DNA of 64,000 nt. Origin: Streptomyces sp. R41 (GTDB lineage: Bacteria > Actinomycetota > Actinomycetes > Streptomycetales > Streptomycetaceae). Position 1 is the stretch's first letter. Each line of letters opens with the position of its first letter. This document shows, in pieces, positions 24,538-34,002 of the stretch. The notes below the pieces were generated by a model, which had not been told where the DNA came from, made no database searches, and saw only the letters and a program-made list of their open reading frames with translations. The position numbers were made by a program, and so were the translations under genes. The stretch covers positions 2,914,001 through 2,978,000 of the forward strand of contig NZ_CP163443.1 in NCBI RefSeq assembly GCF_041053055.1. Reading direction: 5' to 3'.

Positions 24538-25238
24538 CCTCGTCGCCTCCGCGCCCCCGATGGCGGATTCCGCTGAGTCCGCCGGAGCGCAGAGGACGTG
24601 TACTCGCCCTCCTGTCACTGGCCGCCGCGCTGACCGCGGTGCTCGCGATCACGCTGAGCCAGTGCCAGGGGGACGACGCGCCACCGCCGGAGCCCTGGGC
24701 CGACGGCTCCACGCACGGCCGCTGGTTCTCGGTGTTCAACGGCCATGGCACCAACAGCGGTGGGGACGACGCCCTTTCGCTCTCGCCCAGGGCGGCCGAG
24801 GACCCCGGTACGACGCACGCCGGGTTGATCGTGAGCACGACGTCGTACGGGGATCTGCGCTACGAGGCCCGGATGCGGACGGTCCGGCAGCTGCGCGACC
24901 CGGATCCCAACCCCTGGGAAGTGCCGTGGCTGGTCTGGGCGTACACCGACCCCGAGCACTTCTACTACATCACGCTCAAGCCGAACGGCTGGGAGCTCGG
25001 CAAACGGGACCCGGCCTACCCGGGCGGCCAGCGCTTCCTGGCGACCGGGCGGCAGAAGTACCCCGTGGGCAAGTGGTACGAGGTCGTGGTCGAACAGCGC
25101 GGTGCCGTACTCAAGGTCACGGTGGGCGACCGCCTCCTGGTGACCTTCACCGACACCGAACGCCCTTACACCCAGGGCAAGGTGGGCGCCTACACCGAGG
25201 ACGCCACGGTGAAGTTCCAGGATCTGAAGGTGAGTTGA
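24534..25238 (+). CDS. Exported DUF1080-like (concanavalin-fold) protein
   Basis: A 234-residue protein with an N-terminal membrane/signal segment (VLALLSLAAALTAVLAITLS) followed by Cys in SQCQG, then a beta-sandwich domain: SVFNGHGTNSGGDDALSLSP, YGDLRYEARMRTV and a final GKVGAYTEDATVKFQDLKV strand. This is the 3-keto-disaccharide hydrolase/DUF1080, family-16-like fold. ATG 24534 overlaps the epimerase stop (ATGA). Probably surface-exposed carbohydrate binding or hydrolysis; no catalytic residues can be assigned with confidence. Confidence 0.78.
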   Translation: MTSSPPRPRWRIPLSPPERRGRVLALLSLAAALTAVLAITLSQCQGDDAPPPEPWADGSTHGRWFSVFNGHGTNSGGDDALSLSPRAAEDPGTTHAGLIVSTTSYGDLRYEARMRTVRQLRDPDPNPWEVPWLVWAYTDPEHFYYITLKPNGWELGKRDPAYPGGQRFLATGRQKYPVGKWYEVVVEQRGAVLKVTVGDRLLVTFTDTERPYTQGKVGAYTEDATVKFQDLKVS

Positions 25239-25295
25239 CGAAACGCCAGCGGCGCCCGCCAACGTCCGGTCGGGGACAAGGCGAGCGCCGTGGTT

Positions 25296-25325
25296 GTTCC
25301 GTACGCCTTTGTACGGGACGTTTTT
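25296..25325 (+). terminator. Intrinsic terminator after the polysaccharide cluster
   Basis: A stem GTTCCGTAC (25296-25304) pairs with GTACGGGAC (25311-25319) across a 6-nt loop, with one G-U pair. It is followed by GTTTTT. It ends the rightward transcript of the DUF1080-like gene just before the convergent gltD. Confidence 0.8.
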
Positions 25326-25354
25326 GAGTGACCGTCAGGTCACAGCCAGGGGGG

Positions 25355-26815
25355 TCAGACCATCAGCGAGCGGTCCGTCGGGCGGATCGGGGCCGGGAGG
25401 TCGCTGGCGCCGGTGAGGAAGCGGTCGACGCCGCGGGCGGCCGAGCGGCCCTCGGCGATCGCCCAGACGATCAGCGACTGGCCGCGACCGGCGTCACCGG
25501 CGACGTACACGCCGGGGACGTTCGTCGCGAACTCGGCGTCGCGTGCGATGTTGCCGCGCGCGTCGAGCTCCAGACCGAACTGGGAGACCACGCCGTTCTC
25601 GACGTCCGTCCCCGTGAAGCCCATGGCCAGCGTCACCAGCTGGGCGGGGATCTTGCGCTCCGTGCCCGGCTTCGGAGTCAGCTTGCCGTCGATGAACTCG
25701 ACCTCGCTGAGGTGCAGCCACTGGACGTTGCCGTCCTCGTCTCCCTCGAAGTGGGTGGTCGAGACGGAGTAGACGCGCTCGCCGCCCTCCTCGTGCGCGG
25801 AGGTGACCTTGTAGAGCATCGGGAACGTCGGCCAGGGCTGGCCCGGGTTCCGCTCCTCGCCCGGTCGCGGCATGATCTCCAGCTGGGTGACCGAGGCCGC
25901 GCCCTGGCGGTGGGCGGTGCCCACGCAGTCCGCGCCCGTGTCGCCGCCGCCGATGACCACGACGTGCTTGCCCTCGGCCGTGATCGGGGGCGCCACGTAG
26001 TCGCCCTCCTGGACCTTGTTGGCCAGGGGCAGGTACTCCATCGCCTGGTGGATGCCGTTCAACTCCCGCCCGGGGACGGGGAGATCACGAGCGGTCGTCG
26101 CACCGGCGGCGATGACCACGGCGTCGTACCGCTTGCGCAGGTCCGTCGCCTTGAGGTCGCGGCCGATCTCGATGCCGGTACGGAAGCGGGTGCCCTCCGC
26201 GCGCATCTGCTCGATGCGGCGGTTGATGTGCCGCTTCTCCATCTTGAACTCGGGGATGCCGTAGCGCAGCAGGCCGCCGATGCGGTCGGCGCGCTCGTAC
26301 ACCGCGACCGTGTGGCCGGCCCGGGTCAGCTGCTGGGCGGCGGCGAGACCGGCGGGACCGGACCCGATGACCGCCACCGTCTTGCCCGACAGGCGCTCGG
26401 GGATCTGCGGGGCGACATCGCCCGTGTCCCACGCCTTGTCGATGATCGAGACCTCGACGTTCTTGATGGTCACGGCGGGCTGGTTGATACCGAGCACGCA
26501 CGCCGACTCGCACGGAGCGGGGCACAGGCGGCCCGTGAACTCCGGGAAGTTGTTCGTGGCGTGCAGGCGCTCCGACGCGGCGGACCAGTCCTCGCGGTAC
26601 GCGTAGTCGTTCCACTCGGGGATCAGGTTCCCCAGCGGACAGCCGTTGTGGCAGAACGGGATACCGCAGTCCATGCAGCGCGAGGCCTGCTTGGAGATGA
26701 TCGGGAGCAGCGAGCCCGGAACGTAGACCTCGTTCCAGTCCTTGACGCGCTCGTCGACCGGGCGGGTCCGGGCGACCTCGCGGCCGTGGTTCAGAAAGCC
26801 CTTGGGATCAGCCAT
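25355..26815 (-). CDS. gltD: Glutamate synthase (NADPH) small subunit
   Basis: A 486-residue FAD/NADPH-dependent small subunit that passes electrons to GltB. N-terminal iron-sulphur ligands are in [17 protein letters not shown] and [15 protein letters not shown] and NADPH dinucleotide motifs are [15 protein letters not shown] and [14 protein letters not shown], and [18 protein letters not shown] closes the FAD domain. Its ATG 26815 lies inside the end of gltB (8-nt overlap), so the subunits are coupled in the usual gltB-gltD order. Confidence 0.96.
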   Translation of the reverse strand: MADPKGFLNHGREVARTRPVDERVKDWNEVYVPGSLLPIISKQASRCMDCGIPFCHNGCPLGNLIPEWNDYAYREDWSAASERLHATNNFPEFTGRLCPAPCESACVLGINQPAVTIKNVEVSIIDKAWDTGDVAPQIPERLSGKTVAVIGSGPAGLAAAQQLTRAGHTVAVYERADRIGGLLRYGIPEFKMEKRHINRRIEQMRAEGTRFRTGIEIGRDLKATDLRKRYDAVVIAAGATTARDLPVPGRELNGIHQAMEYLPLANKVQEGDYVAPPITAEGKHVVVIGGGDTGADCVGTAHRQGAASVTQLEIMPRPGEERNPGQPWPTFPMLYKVTSAHEEGGERVYSVSTTHFEGDEDGNVQWLHLSEVEFIDGKLTPKPGTERKIPAQLVTLAMGFTGTDVENGVVSQFGLELDARGNIARDAEFATNVPGVYVAGDAGRGQSLIVWAIAEGRSAARGVDRFLTGASDLPAPIRPTDRSLMV

Positions 26816-29800
26816 TGGTCGCCGCCTCCATCATCTTCTCGGTGATCTCGGACTCGGGGAGTCCGGCTCGCTCGGCGGCGTCCTTGGCGGCGAGCACTGC
26901 CTTGTACGTGCTGGGGATGATCTTGCTGAAGCGGTCCACGGAGACGGACCACTCGGCGAGGAGCTTCTCGGCGACCGTCGAACCGGTCTCCTCCGCATGA
27001 CGGCGCACCACGTCGTGCAGCCACTGCTTGTCGGTGTCGTCGAGCTCCTCGACGGCGCCCACGTTGCCGACGTTCACGTTGTCGCGGTTCAGGTCGATGA
27101 TGTACGCGATGCCGCCGGACATACCGGCCGCGAAGTTGCGGCCCGTCTCGCCGAGGACCACCGCGTGACCGCCGGTCATGTACTCGCAGCCGTGGTCGCC
27201 CACGCCCTCGGACACGACCGTCGCGCCGGAGTTGCGGACGCAGAAGCGCTCGCCGCTGCGGCCGCGCAGGAAGAGCTCGCCGCCCGTCGCGCCGTACGCG
27301 ATGGTGTTGCCCGCGATCGTCGAGAACTCGGCGAGGTGGTCGGCGCCCCGGTCGGGACGGACGATCACCCGGCCGCCGGAGAGGCCCTTGCCGACGTAGT
27401 CGTTGGCGTCGCCCTCCAGGCGCAGCGTGACACCGCGCGGCAGGAAGGCGCCGAAGGACTGGCCCGCGGAACCCGTGAAGGTGATGTCGATGGTGTCGTC
27501 GGGCAGACCCGCGCCGCCGAACTTCTTCGTCACCTCGTGGCCGAGCATGGTGCCGACCGTGCGGTTGATGTTGCGGATGGCGACCTGGGCGCGGACCGGC
27601 TGAGCGTCGGTCGCGGAGTCCGCGGCCAGCGCGTCGGCGGCGAGCTTGATCAGCTCGTTGTCGAGCGCCTTCTCCAGGCCGTGGTCCTGTTCGACGACCT
27701 GGTGGAGCGGGGTGCCCTCGGGCAGCTCCGGCACGTAGAAGAGCGGGGACAGGTCCAGGCCCTGCGCCTTCCAGTGGTCGATCGCCTGCGCCACGTCGAG
27801 GGTCTCGGCGTGGCCGACGGCCTCCTCGATGGAGCGGAAGCCCAGCTCGGCGAGGATCTCGCGGACCTCTTCGGCGATGAAGTGGAAGAAGTTCACGACG
27901 TACTCGGCCTTGCCGGCGAAGCGGTCGCGAAGCACCGGGTTCTGCGTGGCGATGCCGACCGGGCAGGTGTCCAGGTGGCAGACGCGCATCATGACGCAGC
28001 CGGAGACGACGAGCGGCGCGGTCGCGAAACCGAACTCCTCGGCGCCCAGCAGCGCGGCGATGACGACGTCACGGCCGGTCTTCAGCTGGCCGTCGGTCTG
28101 GACGACGATGCGGTCGCGCAGGCCGTTGAGCAGCAGGGTCTGCTGGGTCTCGGCGAGACCGAGCTCCCAGGGTCCACCGGCGTGCTTGAGCGACGTCAGC
28201 GGCGAGGCACCCGTACCGCCGTCGTGGCCGGAAATGAGCACCACGTCCGCGTGCGCCTTCGACACACCCGCGGCGACCGTGCCGACGCCGACCTCGGAGA
28301 CCAGCTTCACGTGGATGCGGGCCTGCGGGTTGGCGTTCTTGAGGTCGTGGATCAGCTGAGCCAGGTCCTCGATGGAGTAGATGTCGTGGTGCGGGGGCGG
28401 GGAGATCAGGCCCACGCCCGGGGTGCTGTGCCGGGTCTTGGCGACCCAGGGGTACACCTTGTGGCCGGGCAGCTGGCCGCCCTCGCCGGGCTTGGCACCC
28501 TGCGCCATCTTGATCTGGATGTCGTCGGCATTGACCAGGTACTCCGAGGTCACACCGAAGCGGCCGGAGGCGACCTGCTTGATGGACGAACGGCGCGCCG
28601 GGTCGTACAGCCGGTCCGCGTCCTCGCCGCCCTCACCGGTGTTGGACTTGCCGCCCAGCTGGTTCATGGCGATGGCGAGGGTCTCGTGCGCCTCCTTGGA
28701 GATGGAGCCGTACGACATGGCGCCGGTGGAGAAGCGCTTGACGATCTCGGAGACGGGCTCGACCTCGTCGATGGAGATCGAGGGGCGGTCCGACTTGAAG
28801 CCGAACAGGCCGCGCAGCGTCATCAGCCGCTCGGACTGCTCGTTCACGCGGTCCGTGTACTTCTTGAAGATGTCGTAGCGGTTGCTGCGCGTCGAGTGCT
28901 GGAGGCGGAAGACCGTCTCCGGGTCGAACAGGTGCGGCTCGCCCTCGCGGCGCCACTGGTACTCGCCGCCTATGTCGAGGGCGCGGTGCGCGGGCGCGAT
29001 GCCGGAGGCCGGGTAGGCCTTGGCATGCCGGGCGGCGACCTCCTTGGCGATGACGTCGAGACCGGCGCCGCCGATCTTCGTGGCCGTGCCGTTGAAGTAC
29101 TTCTCGACGAAGGCCTGGTCGAGACCGACGGCCTCGAAGACCTGGGCGCCGCGGTAGGAGGCGACGGTCGAGATGCCCATCTTGGACATGACCTTCAGGA
29201 CGCCCTTGCCGAGCGCGTAGATCAGGTTGCGGATGGCCTGCTCGGGCTCGATGCCCTGCAGGAAGGTGCCCGCGCGGACCAGGTCCTCGACGGACTCCAT
29301 CGCCAGGTACGGGTTGACCGCCGCGGCGCCGAAGCCGATGAGCAGGGCCACGTGGTGGACCTCGCGGACATCGCCCGCCTCGACCAGCAGGCCCACCTGG
29401 GTGCGCTGCTTGGTGCGGATGAGGTGGTGGTGGACGGCCGCGGTGAGCAGCAGCGACGGGATCGGCGCGTGCTCGGCGTCCGAGTGGCGGTCCGACAGGA
29501 CGATCAGCCGGGCGCCGTTCTCGATGGCGGCGTCGGCCTCGGCGCAGATCTCCTCGATGCGCGCGGCGAGGGAGTCACCGCCGCCGGAGACCCGGTACAG
29601 GCCGGACAGGGTCGCGGCCTTCATGCCGGGCATGTCGCCGTCGGCGTTGATGTGGATGAGCTTGGCCAGCTCGTCGTTGTCGATCACCGGGAAGGGCAGG
29701 GTGACCGAGCGGCACGAAGCGGCGGTCGGTTCCAGGAGGTTGCTCGCGGGACCGAGAGACGAGCGCAGCGAGGTGACGAGCTCCTCGCGGATGGCGTCCA

Positions 29801-31406
29801 GCGGCGGGTTGGTGACCTGCGCGAAGAGCTGGGTGAAGTAGTCGAAGAGCAGCCGCGGGCGTTCGGACAGGGCCGCGATCGGCGAGTCCGTGCCCATGGA
29901 GCCCAGCGGCTCACCGGCGGTCTTGGCCATCGGCGCGAGGATGATGCGCAGCTCTTCCTCGGTGTAGCCGAAGGTCTGCTGGCGACGGGTCACCGAGGCG
30001 TGGGTGTGCACGATGTGCTCGCGCTCGGGCAGGTCGGAGAGCTCGATCTCCCCGGCCTCCAGCCACTCCGCGTACGGCTTCTCGGCGGCGAGACCGGCCT
30101 TGATCTCGTCGTCCTCGATGATGCGGTGCTCGACGGTGTCGACGAGGAACATCTTGCCGGGCTGCAGCCGGCCCTTGCGGACGACCTTCGCGGGGTCGAT
30201 GTCGAGGACGCCGACCTCGGAGCCAAGGACGACGAGGCCCTCGTCGGTGACCCAGTAGCGGCCGGGGCGCAGGCCGTTGCGGTCGAGGACCGCGCCGACC
30301 TGGGAGCCGTCGGTGAACGTGACACAGGCCGGGCCGTCCCAGGGCTCCATCATCGTGGAGTGGAACTGGTAGAAGGCGCGCCGGGCCGGGTCCATGGAGT
30401 CGTGGTTCTCCCACGCCTCCGGGATCATCATCAGCACGGAGTGCGGCAGCGAACGGCCGCCCAGGTGCAGCAGTTCGAGCACCTCGTCGAAGGAGGCCGA
30501 GTCGGAGGCGTCCGGCGTACAGACCGGGAAGATCCGCTCCAGGCCCTTGTCACCGAAGAGGTCGGAGACCAGCTGGGACTCGCGGGCGCGCATCCAGTTG
30601 CGGTTGCCCTTGACCGTGTTGATCTCGCCGTTGTGCGCGACGAAGCGGTACGGGTGGGCGAGCGGCCAGCTCGGGAAGGTGTTGGTGGAGAACCGGGAGT
30701 GCACGAGCGCGATCGCGGAGGCGAAGCGGCGGTCGGACAGGTCCGGGAAGAAGGGCTCCAGCTGGCCGGTGGTCAGCATGCCCTTGTAGACGATGGTGCG
30801 CGCGGAGAGCGACGGGAAGTAGACACCGACCTCGCGCTCGGCGCGCTTGCGCAGCACGAAGGCCTTGCGGTCGAGGTCGATACCCTCCGAGGCCGACTCG
30901 CCGTCGGCAACGAAGACCTGGCGGAAGACGGGCATCGTCGAGCGGGCGGTGGCGCCGAGGAGTTCGGGGGCGACCGGGACCTCGCGCCAGCCGAGGACGG
31001 TGAGGCCCTCGCCGGCGGCGATCGTCTCGATCTGTGAGACGGCGGCGTCGGCGCCGTCCTCGGGCAGGAAGGCGATACCTACCGCGTACGCACCAGCCTG
31101 GGGCAGTTCAAATCCGGCCACCTCGCGGAAGAAGGCGTCGGGAACCTGGGAGAGAATGCCGGCGCCGTCACCGGAGTCGGGCTCGGACCCGGTGGCACCG
31201 CGGTGCTCCAGGTTGCGCAGAACCGTGAGCGCCTGCTCGACCAGCGCGTGGCTCGCCTCGCCGGTGAGGGTGGCCACGAAGCCGACGCCACAGGCGTCGT
31301 GCTCGTTGCGGGGGTCGTACATACCCTGCGCAGCAGGGCGAGCATCCATGAAGGACCAGTTCTGGCCGTTCGTGGAGTGCTGGGACGGCTGGCGCGGCGT
31401 ACGCAT
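26808..31406 (-). CDS. gltB: Glutamate synthase large subunit
   Basis: A 1532-residue GOGAT large subunit making glutamate from glutamine and 2-oxoglutarate. The N-terminal Ntn glutaminase nucleophile is Cys39 in [10 protein letters not shown], implying removal of a 38-residue propeptide. The central and FMN domains include [11 protein letters not shown] and [21 protein letters not shown] (as shorter motifs), and the 3Fe-4S ligands are [15 protein letters not shown]. The C-terminal GXGXG-type domain is present. ATG 31406 (MRTPRQ) is preferred because GGGAG lies 5-6 nt upstream; ATG 31439 is possible but has no good ribosome site. The very long open frames on the opposite strand are codon-bias shadows. 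Confidence 0.96.
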   Translation of the reverse strand: MRTPRQPSQHSTNGQNWSFMDARPAAQGMYDPRNEHDACGVGFVATLTGEASHALVEQALTVLRNLEHRGATGSEPDSGDGAGILSQVPDAFFREVAGFELPQAGAYAVGIAFLPEDGADAAVSQIETIAAGEGLTVLGWREVPVAPELLGATARSTMPVFRQVFVADGESASEGIDLDRKAFVLRKRAEREVGVYFPSLSARTIVYKGMLTTGQLEPFFPDLSDRRFASAIALVHSRFSTNTFPSWPLAHPYRFVAHNGEINTVKGNRNWMRARESQLVSDLFGDKGLERIFPVCTPDASDSASFDEVLELLHLGGRSLPHSVLMMIPEAWENHDSMDPARRAFYQFHSTMMEPWDGPACVTFTDGSQVGAVLDRNGLRPGRYWVTDEGLVVLGSEVGVLDIDPAKVVRKGRLQPGKMFLVDTVEHRIIEDDEIKAGLAAEKPYAEWLEAGEIELSDLPEREHIVHTHASVTRRQQTFGYTEEELRIILAPMAKTAGEPLGSMGTDSPIAALSERPRLLFDYFTQLFAQVTNPPLDAIREELVTSLRSSLGPASNLLEPTAASCRSVTLPFPVIDNDELAKLIHINADGDMPGMKAATLSGLYRVSGGGDSLAARIEEICAEADAAIENGARLIVLSDRHSDAEHAPIPSLLLTAAVHHHLIRTKQRTQVGLLVEAGDVREVHHVALLIGFGAAAVNPYLAMESVEDLVRAGTFLQGIEPEQAIRNLIYALGKGVLKVMSKMGISTVASYRGAQVFEAVGLDQAFVEKYFNGTATKIGGAGLDVIAKEVAARHAKAYPASGIAPAHRALDIGGEYQWRREGEPHLFDPETVFRLQHSTRSNRYDIFKKYTDRVNEQSERLMTLRGLFGFKSDRPSISIDEVEPVSEIVKRFSTGAMSYGSISKEAHETLAIAMNQLGGKSNTGEGGEDADRLYDPARRSSIKQVASGRFGVTSEYLVNADDIQIKMAQGAKPGEGGQLPGHKVYPWVAKTRHSTPGVGLISPPPHHDIYSIEDLAQLIHDLKNANPQARIHVKLVSEVGVGTVAAGVSKAHADVVLISGHDGGTGASPLTSLKHAGGPWELGLAETQQTLLLNGLRDRIVVQTDGQLKTGRDVVIAALLGAEEFGFATAPLVVSGCVMMRVCHLDTCPVGIATQNPVLRDRFAGKAEYVVNFFHFIAEEVREILAELGFRSIEEAVGHAETLDVAQAIDHWKAQGLDLSPLFYVPELPEGTPLHQVVEQDHGLEKALDNELIKLAADALAADSATDAQPVRAQVAIRNINRTVGTMLGHEVTKKFGGAGLPDDTIDITFTGSAGQSFGAFLPRGVTLRLEGDANDYVGKGLSGGRVIVRPDRGADHLAEFSTIAGNTIAYGATGGELFLRGRSGERFCVRNSGATVVSEGVGDHGCEYMTGGHAVVLGETGRNFAAGMSGGIAYIIDLNRDNVNVGNVGAVEELDDTDKQWLHDVVRRHAEETGSTVAEKLLAEWSVSVDRFSKIIPSTYKAVLAAKDAAERAGLPESEITEKMMEAATNG

Positions 31407-31772
31407 CGGCTCTCCCGTCGTCGTCGTGGCATATGACATCTGCCGAGGGACGACGTTGGCCCTCTGCTGGGGTGCAAAATTTCACGCAGGTTACATGATG
31501 GAGCGATTCTCGGGAACCGGATACCGCGTTCCAACATGCGGACACCGCGGGGTGGCGGCGCGGGCACCGCGCTCGGCGGTGGAGTTAAGGGGACCTAAGC
31601 GGACAGATCAGTGTCCGTCGGTCCGGTTCGCGGCAGACTTCGTCGCCCGCTACGAGAGGTGCGGCGCAGGCGTCATTGCCCGAGGCGCTTACGGCTCATG
31701 CCCAGTGGTTAAGGAATCGAAACCGCCGAGTAACGGCTACTTATGCAGTCCCTTGCATAGGTGCTCGAGTCA
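31407..31772. other. Intergenic region: gltB leader and promoter
   Basis: No gene is supported. This stretch is less GC-rich than its surroundings. Reading toward gltB it contains a candidate GlnR half-site pair at 31494-31479, then the gltB ribosome site. The right half (about 31600-31770) lies beyond the end of the transporter gene and shows no clear hairpin. Confidence 0.5.
31479..31494 (-). promoter_or_regulatory. Candidate GlnR box upstream of gltB
   Basis: The minus strand reads GTAACCTGCGTGAAAT, fitting the actinobacterial GlnR a-site form gTnAC-n6-GaAAc except for the last base. It lies 73 bp upstream of the chosen gltB start. A convincing second half (b-site) is not seen, so nitrogen control by GlnR is only suggested. 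Confidence 0.35.
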
Positions 31773-32504
31773 TCATCCTACGGCGGTACCGAACAAGCTG
31801 CCCAGGACGTACGTCACACCGGCCGCGGCACCCCCGAGAGCGAGCTGTCGCAGCCCGCTGAACCACCAGGAACGCGCGGTCACCTTGGCCACGACGGCGC
31901 CGCACGCGAAGAGCCCGATCAGCGCGAGCAGCAGCGCGGGCCACAGGACGGTCGCGCCGAGCAGATACGGCAGTACGGGGAGCAGGGCGCCGAGCGCGAA
32001 GGAGCCGAAGCTCGACACGGCGGCGACGGTCGGGGAGGGCAGGTCGCCCGGGTCTATGCCCAGCTCCTCGCGCGCGTGGATCTCCAGGGCCTGCTCGGGA
32101 TCGCGGGAGAGCTGCCTGGCGACCTCCAGCGCGAGCTCGGGCTCGACGCCACGGGCCTGGTAGAGCTCGGCGAGCTCGCGCTCCTCGTCCTTGGGGTGCT
32201 TGCGCAACTCCCTTCTCTCCACGTCGAGTTCGGCCTCGACGAGTTCGCGCTGCGAGGCGACGGAGGTGTACTCGCCGGCGGCCATGGAGAAGGCGCCCGC
32301 GGCGAGACCCGCGAGCCCGGTGATGACGATGGTCTGATGGGAGACGGACCCGCCGGCGACGCCGGTCATCAGGGCGAGGTTGGACACGAGCCCGTCCATC
32401 GCGCCGAACACGGCCGGGCGCAGCCATCCGCCGTTCACATCCCGGTGGGTGTGGTTGTCGCGGTGCGCCTCGTGCAGTGTCGCTTCGGTCTCGATGATGG
32501 CCAT
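31773..32504 (-). CDS. VIT1/CCC1 family iron/manganese transporter
   Basis: A 243-residue membrane protein. Helix 1 carries GAMDGLVSNLALMTGVAGG. The cytosolic metal-binding insertion begins AAGEYTSVASQRELVEAELD and is rich in Glu (residues about 75-145), and three helices follow (FGSFALGALLPVLPYLLGA; ALLLALIGLFACGAVVA; GGAAAGVTYVLGSLFG). These match vacuolar iron transporter/CCC1 homologues, which in bacteria usually export Fe2+ or Mn2+. ATG 32504 (MAIIETEA) is the natural start. It is divergent from the ADP-ribosylglycohydrolase operon, with a 286-bp spacer. Confidence 0.88.
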   Translation of the reverse strand: MAIIETEATLHEAHRDNHTHRDVNGGWLRPAVFGAMDGLVSNLALMTGVAGGSVSHQTIVITGLAGLAAGAFSMAAGEYTSVASQRELVEAELDVERRELRKHPKDEERELAELYQARGVEPELALEVARQLSRDPEQALEIHAREELGIDPGDLPSPTVAAVSSFGSFALGALLPVLPYLLGATVLWPALLLALIGLFACGAVVAKVTARSWWFSGLRQLALGGAAAGVTYVLGSLFGTAVG

Positions 32505-32790
32505 GCCGGTCCCCCAGGACGCTTGATTGGACTGCTTCCACTTTTCGACAACTCCGAAAGTACGCCTGGTATTTCTCTCTCGCCAGCAAGGAAAGGCTGC
32601 GCTTACCTGCACCTTTACGCTGTTTCGCTCATCCGTGAACGATCATGCGCAGATGTCGACCGGGTGACGCTGGGGCTCGCGAGGCTCCTGTCAACCGCCA
32701 ATGTGGGACAGATCCGCAAAGGGTTCCGCGCGCCGAGCTCCGCACACCGAGCTCCGCGTCCTGACAGGGGCCCTGAGAGGAGAGGCACGT

Positions 32791-34002
32791 ATGGCTTCCA
32801 TCGCCTGCATTCCCTCGGTCCCGGCGCCCGGGGACGCCGCCGATCTCCGCGAACGGGCGCGCGGTGCGCTGCTCGGACTCGCCGTCGGGGACGCGCTCGG
32901 CGCGCCCGCCGAGAACATGAAGCCGTCGGAGATCCGTGCGAAGTGGGGCCGGATCACGGGGTACGTCGACGAGCACCCGGCCGGGACGGACGACACCGAG
33001 TACGCGATCTTCTCGGGCCTGCTGCTGGCCCGGCACGGTTCGGCGCTCACCGTGGCCCATGTCGAGTCGGCCTGGCACCAGTGGATCGCGGACCGTGACG
33101 AGGGCCCGTTCCGCGGCGCGGGCTTCAGTGAGCGGGGCACGCTGGAAAACCTGCGCCGAGGCCTGGCCGCCCCCATCTCGGCGCAACACCGGCACGCCTG
33201 GAGCGACGGCCTGGCCATGCGCGCGGCCCCCTTCGGCGTCTTCGCGGCGGGCCGTCCCGCCGAAGCCGCCCGGCTCGTGGCGATCGACGGCTCGGTGAGC
33301 CACGACGGTGAGGGCATCTACGGCGGCCAGGCGGTCGCGGCGGGCGTCGCGGCGGCCATGGCGGGCGCCCCCACGATCGCGGTGGTCGCCTCCGCGCTCG
33401 CGGTGATCCCGGACGACTCCTGGACGGCCCGCTCGCTGCGCCGGGCGGTCGCCGTCGCCCACCGCGGCGAGCGTGCGGTCCGCTCCGCGGTCGTCATCGG
33501 CGGCTACCCCTGGACGGACCTCGCCCCGGAGGCCGTCGCCCTCGCCTTCGGCGCGTACGCGGCCGCCGACGGCTCCTTCACCGAGTCCGTGCTCACCGCC
33601 GTGAACATGGGCCGCGACGCGGACACGACGGCCGCGGTCGCGGGCGCGCTGGCCGGCGCCACACGCGGCGCCTCGTCGATCCCACCCGCCTGGGCGGCGG
33701 CGATCGGCCCGGCCCGGGGCAGCTGCCTGCCCTCCATGGAGGGCCACCACGTACTGGACGTGGCGGCCCTGCTGACACCGGGGGACGACGGGAAGTGGGC
33801 GGCCGGGGGGCTCCTACGAGGTGCGGGTGCGGGTCCCGGTGGGTTCGTACGAGATCCGGGGGGCGAGTGGGCGCCCCCCGACCCGGGCGGATACGTGCTG
33901 CCCGCCCCGGACAGGTACGCCCTGCCCTACGCGCAGGCGAACGCGCTTCCCGTGGCGGACGCCTACGTACTCGCCACCGATGACGACGAGGTACGACCGT
34001 GA
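32791..34002 (+). CDS. ADP-ribosylglycohydrolase family protein (ARH paralogue 1)
   Basis: A 403-residue ARH-fold protein that opens a seven-gene operon. Metal-binding motifs are intact: GALLGLAVGDALGAPAEN (residues about 27-44), GTDDTEYAIF and NMGRDADTTAAVAGALAGA. ARH enzymes use a binuclear Mg2+ centre to remove ADP-ribose from proteins or nucleotides, or to cleave other N- or O-ribosyl bonds. The last 60 or so residues (GGFVRDPGGEWAPPDPGG...) are a Gly/Pro-rich tail absent from most relatives. AGGAGAGG precedes ATG 32791. Its stop overlaps the next gene's GTG by 4 nt. Confidence 0.88.
   Translation: MASIACIPSVPAPGDAADLRERARGALLGLAVGDALGAPAENMKPSEIRAKWGRITGYVDEHPAGTDDTEYAIFSGLLLARHGSALTVAHVESAWHQWIADRDEGPFRGAGFSERGTLENLRRGLAAPISAQHRHAWSDGLAMRAAPFGVFAAGRPAEAARLVAIDGSVSHDGEGIYGGQAVAAGVAAAMAGAPTIAVVASALAVIPDDSWTARSLRRAVAVAHRGERAVRSAVVIGGYPWTDLAPEAVALAFGAYAAADGSFTESVLTAVNMGRDADTTAAVAGALAGATRGASSIPPAWAAAIGPARGSCLPSMEGHHVLDVAALLTPGDDGKWAAGGLLRGAGAGPGGFVRDPGGEWAPPDPGGYVLPAPDRYALPYAQANALPVADAYVLATDDDEVRP

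Noticed and set aside
26742..31037. A 1431-residue open frame on the plus strand opposite gltB
   Set aside because: It is the complementary shadow of gltB in GC-rich DNA, has no recognisable domain, and gltB has full family motifs on the other strand.
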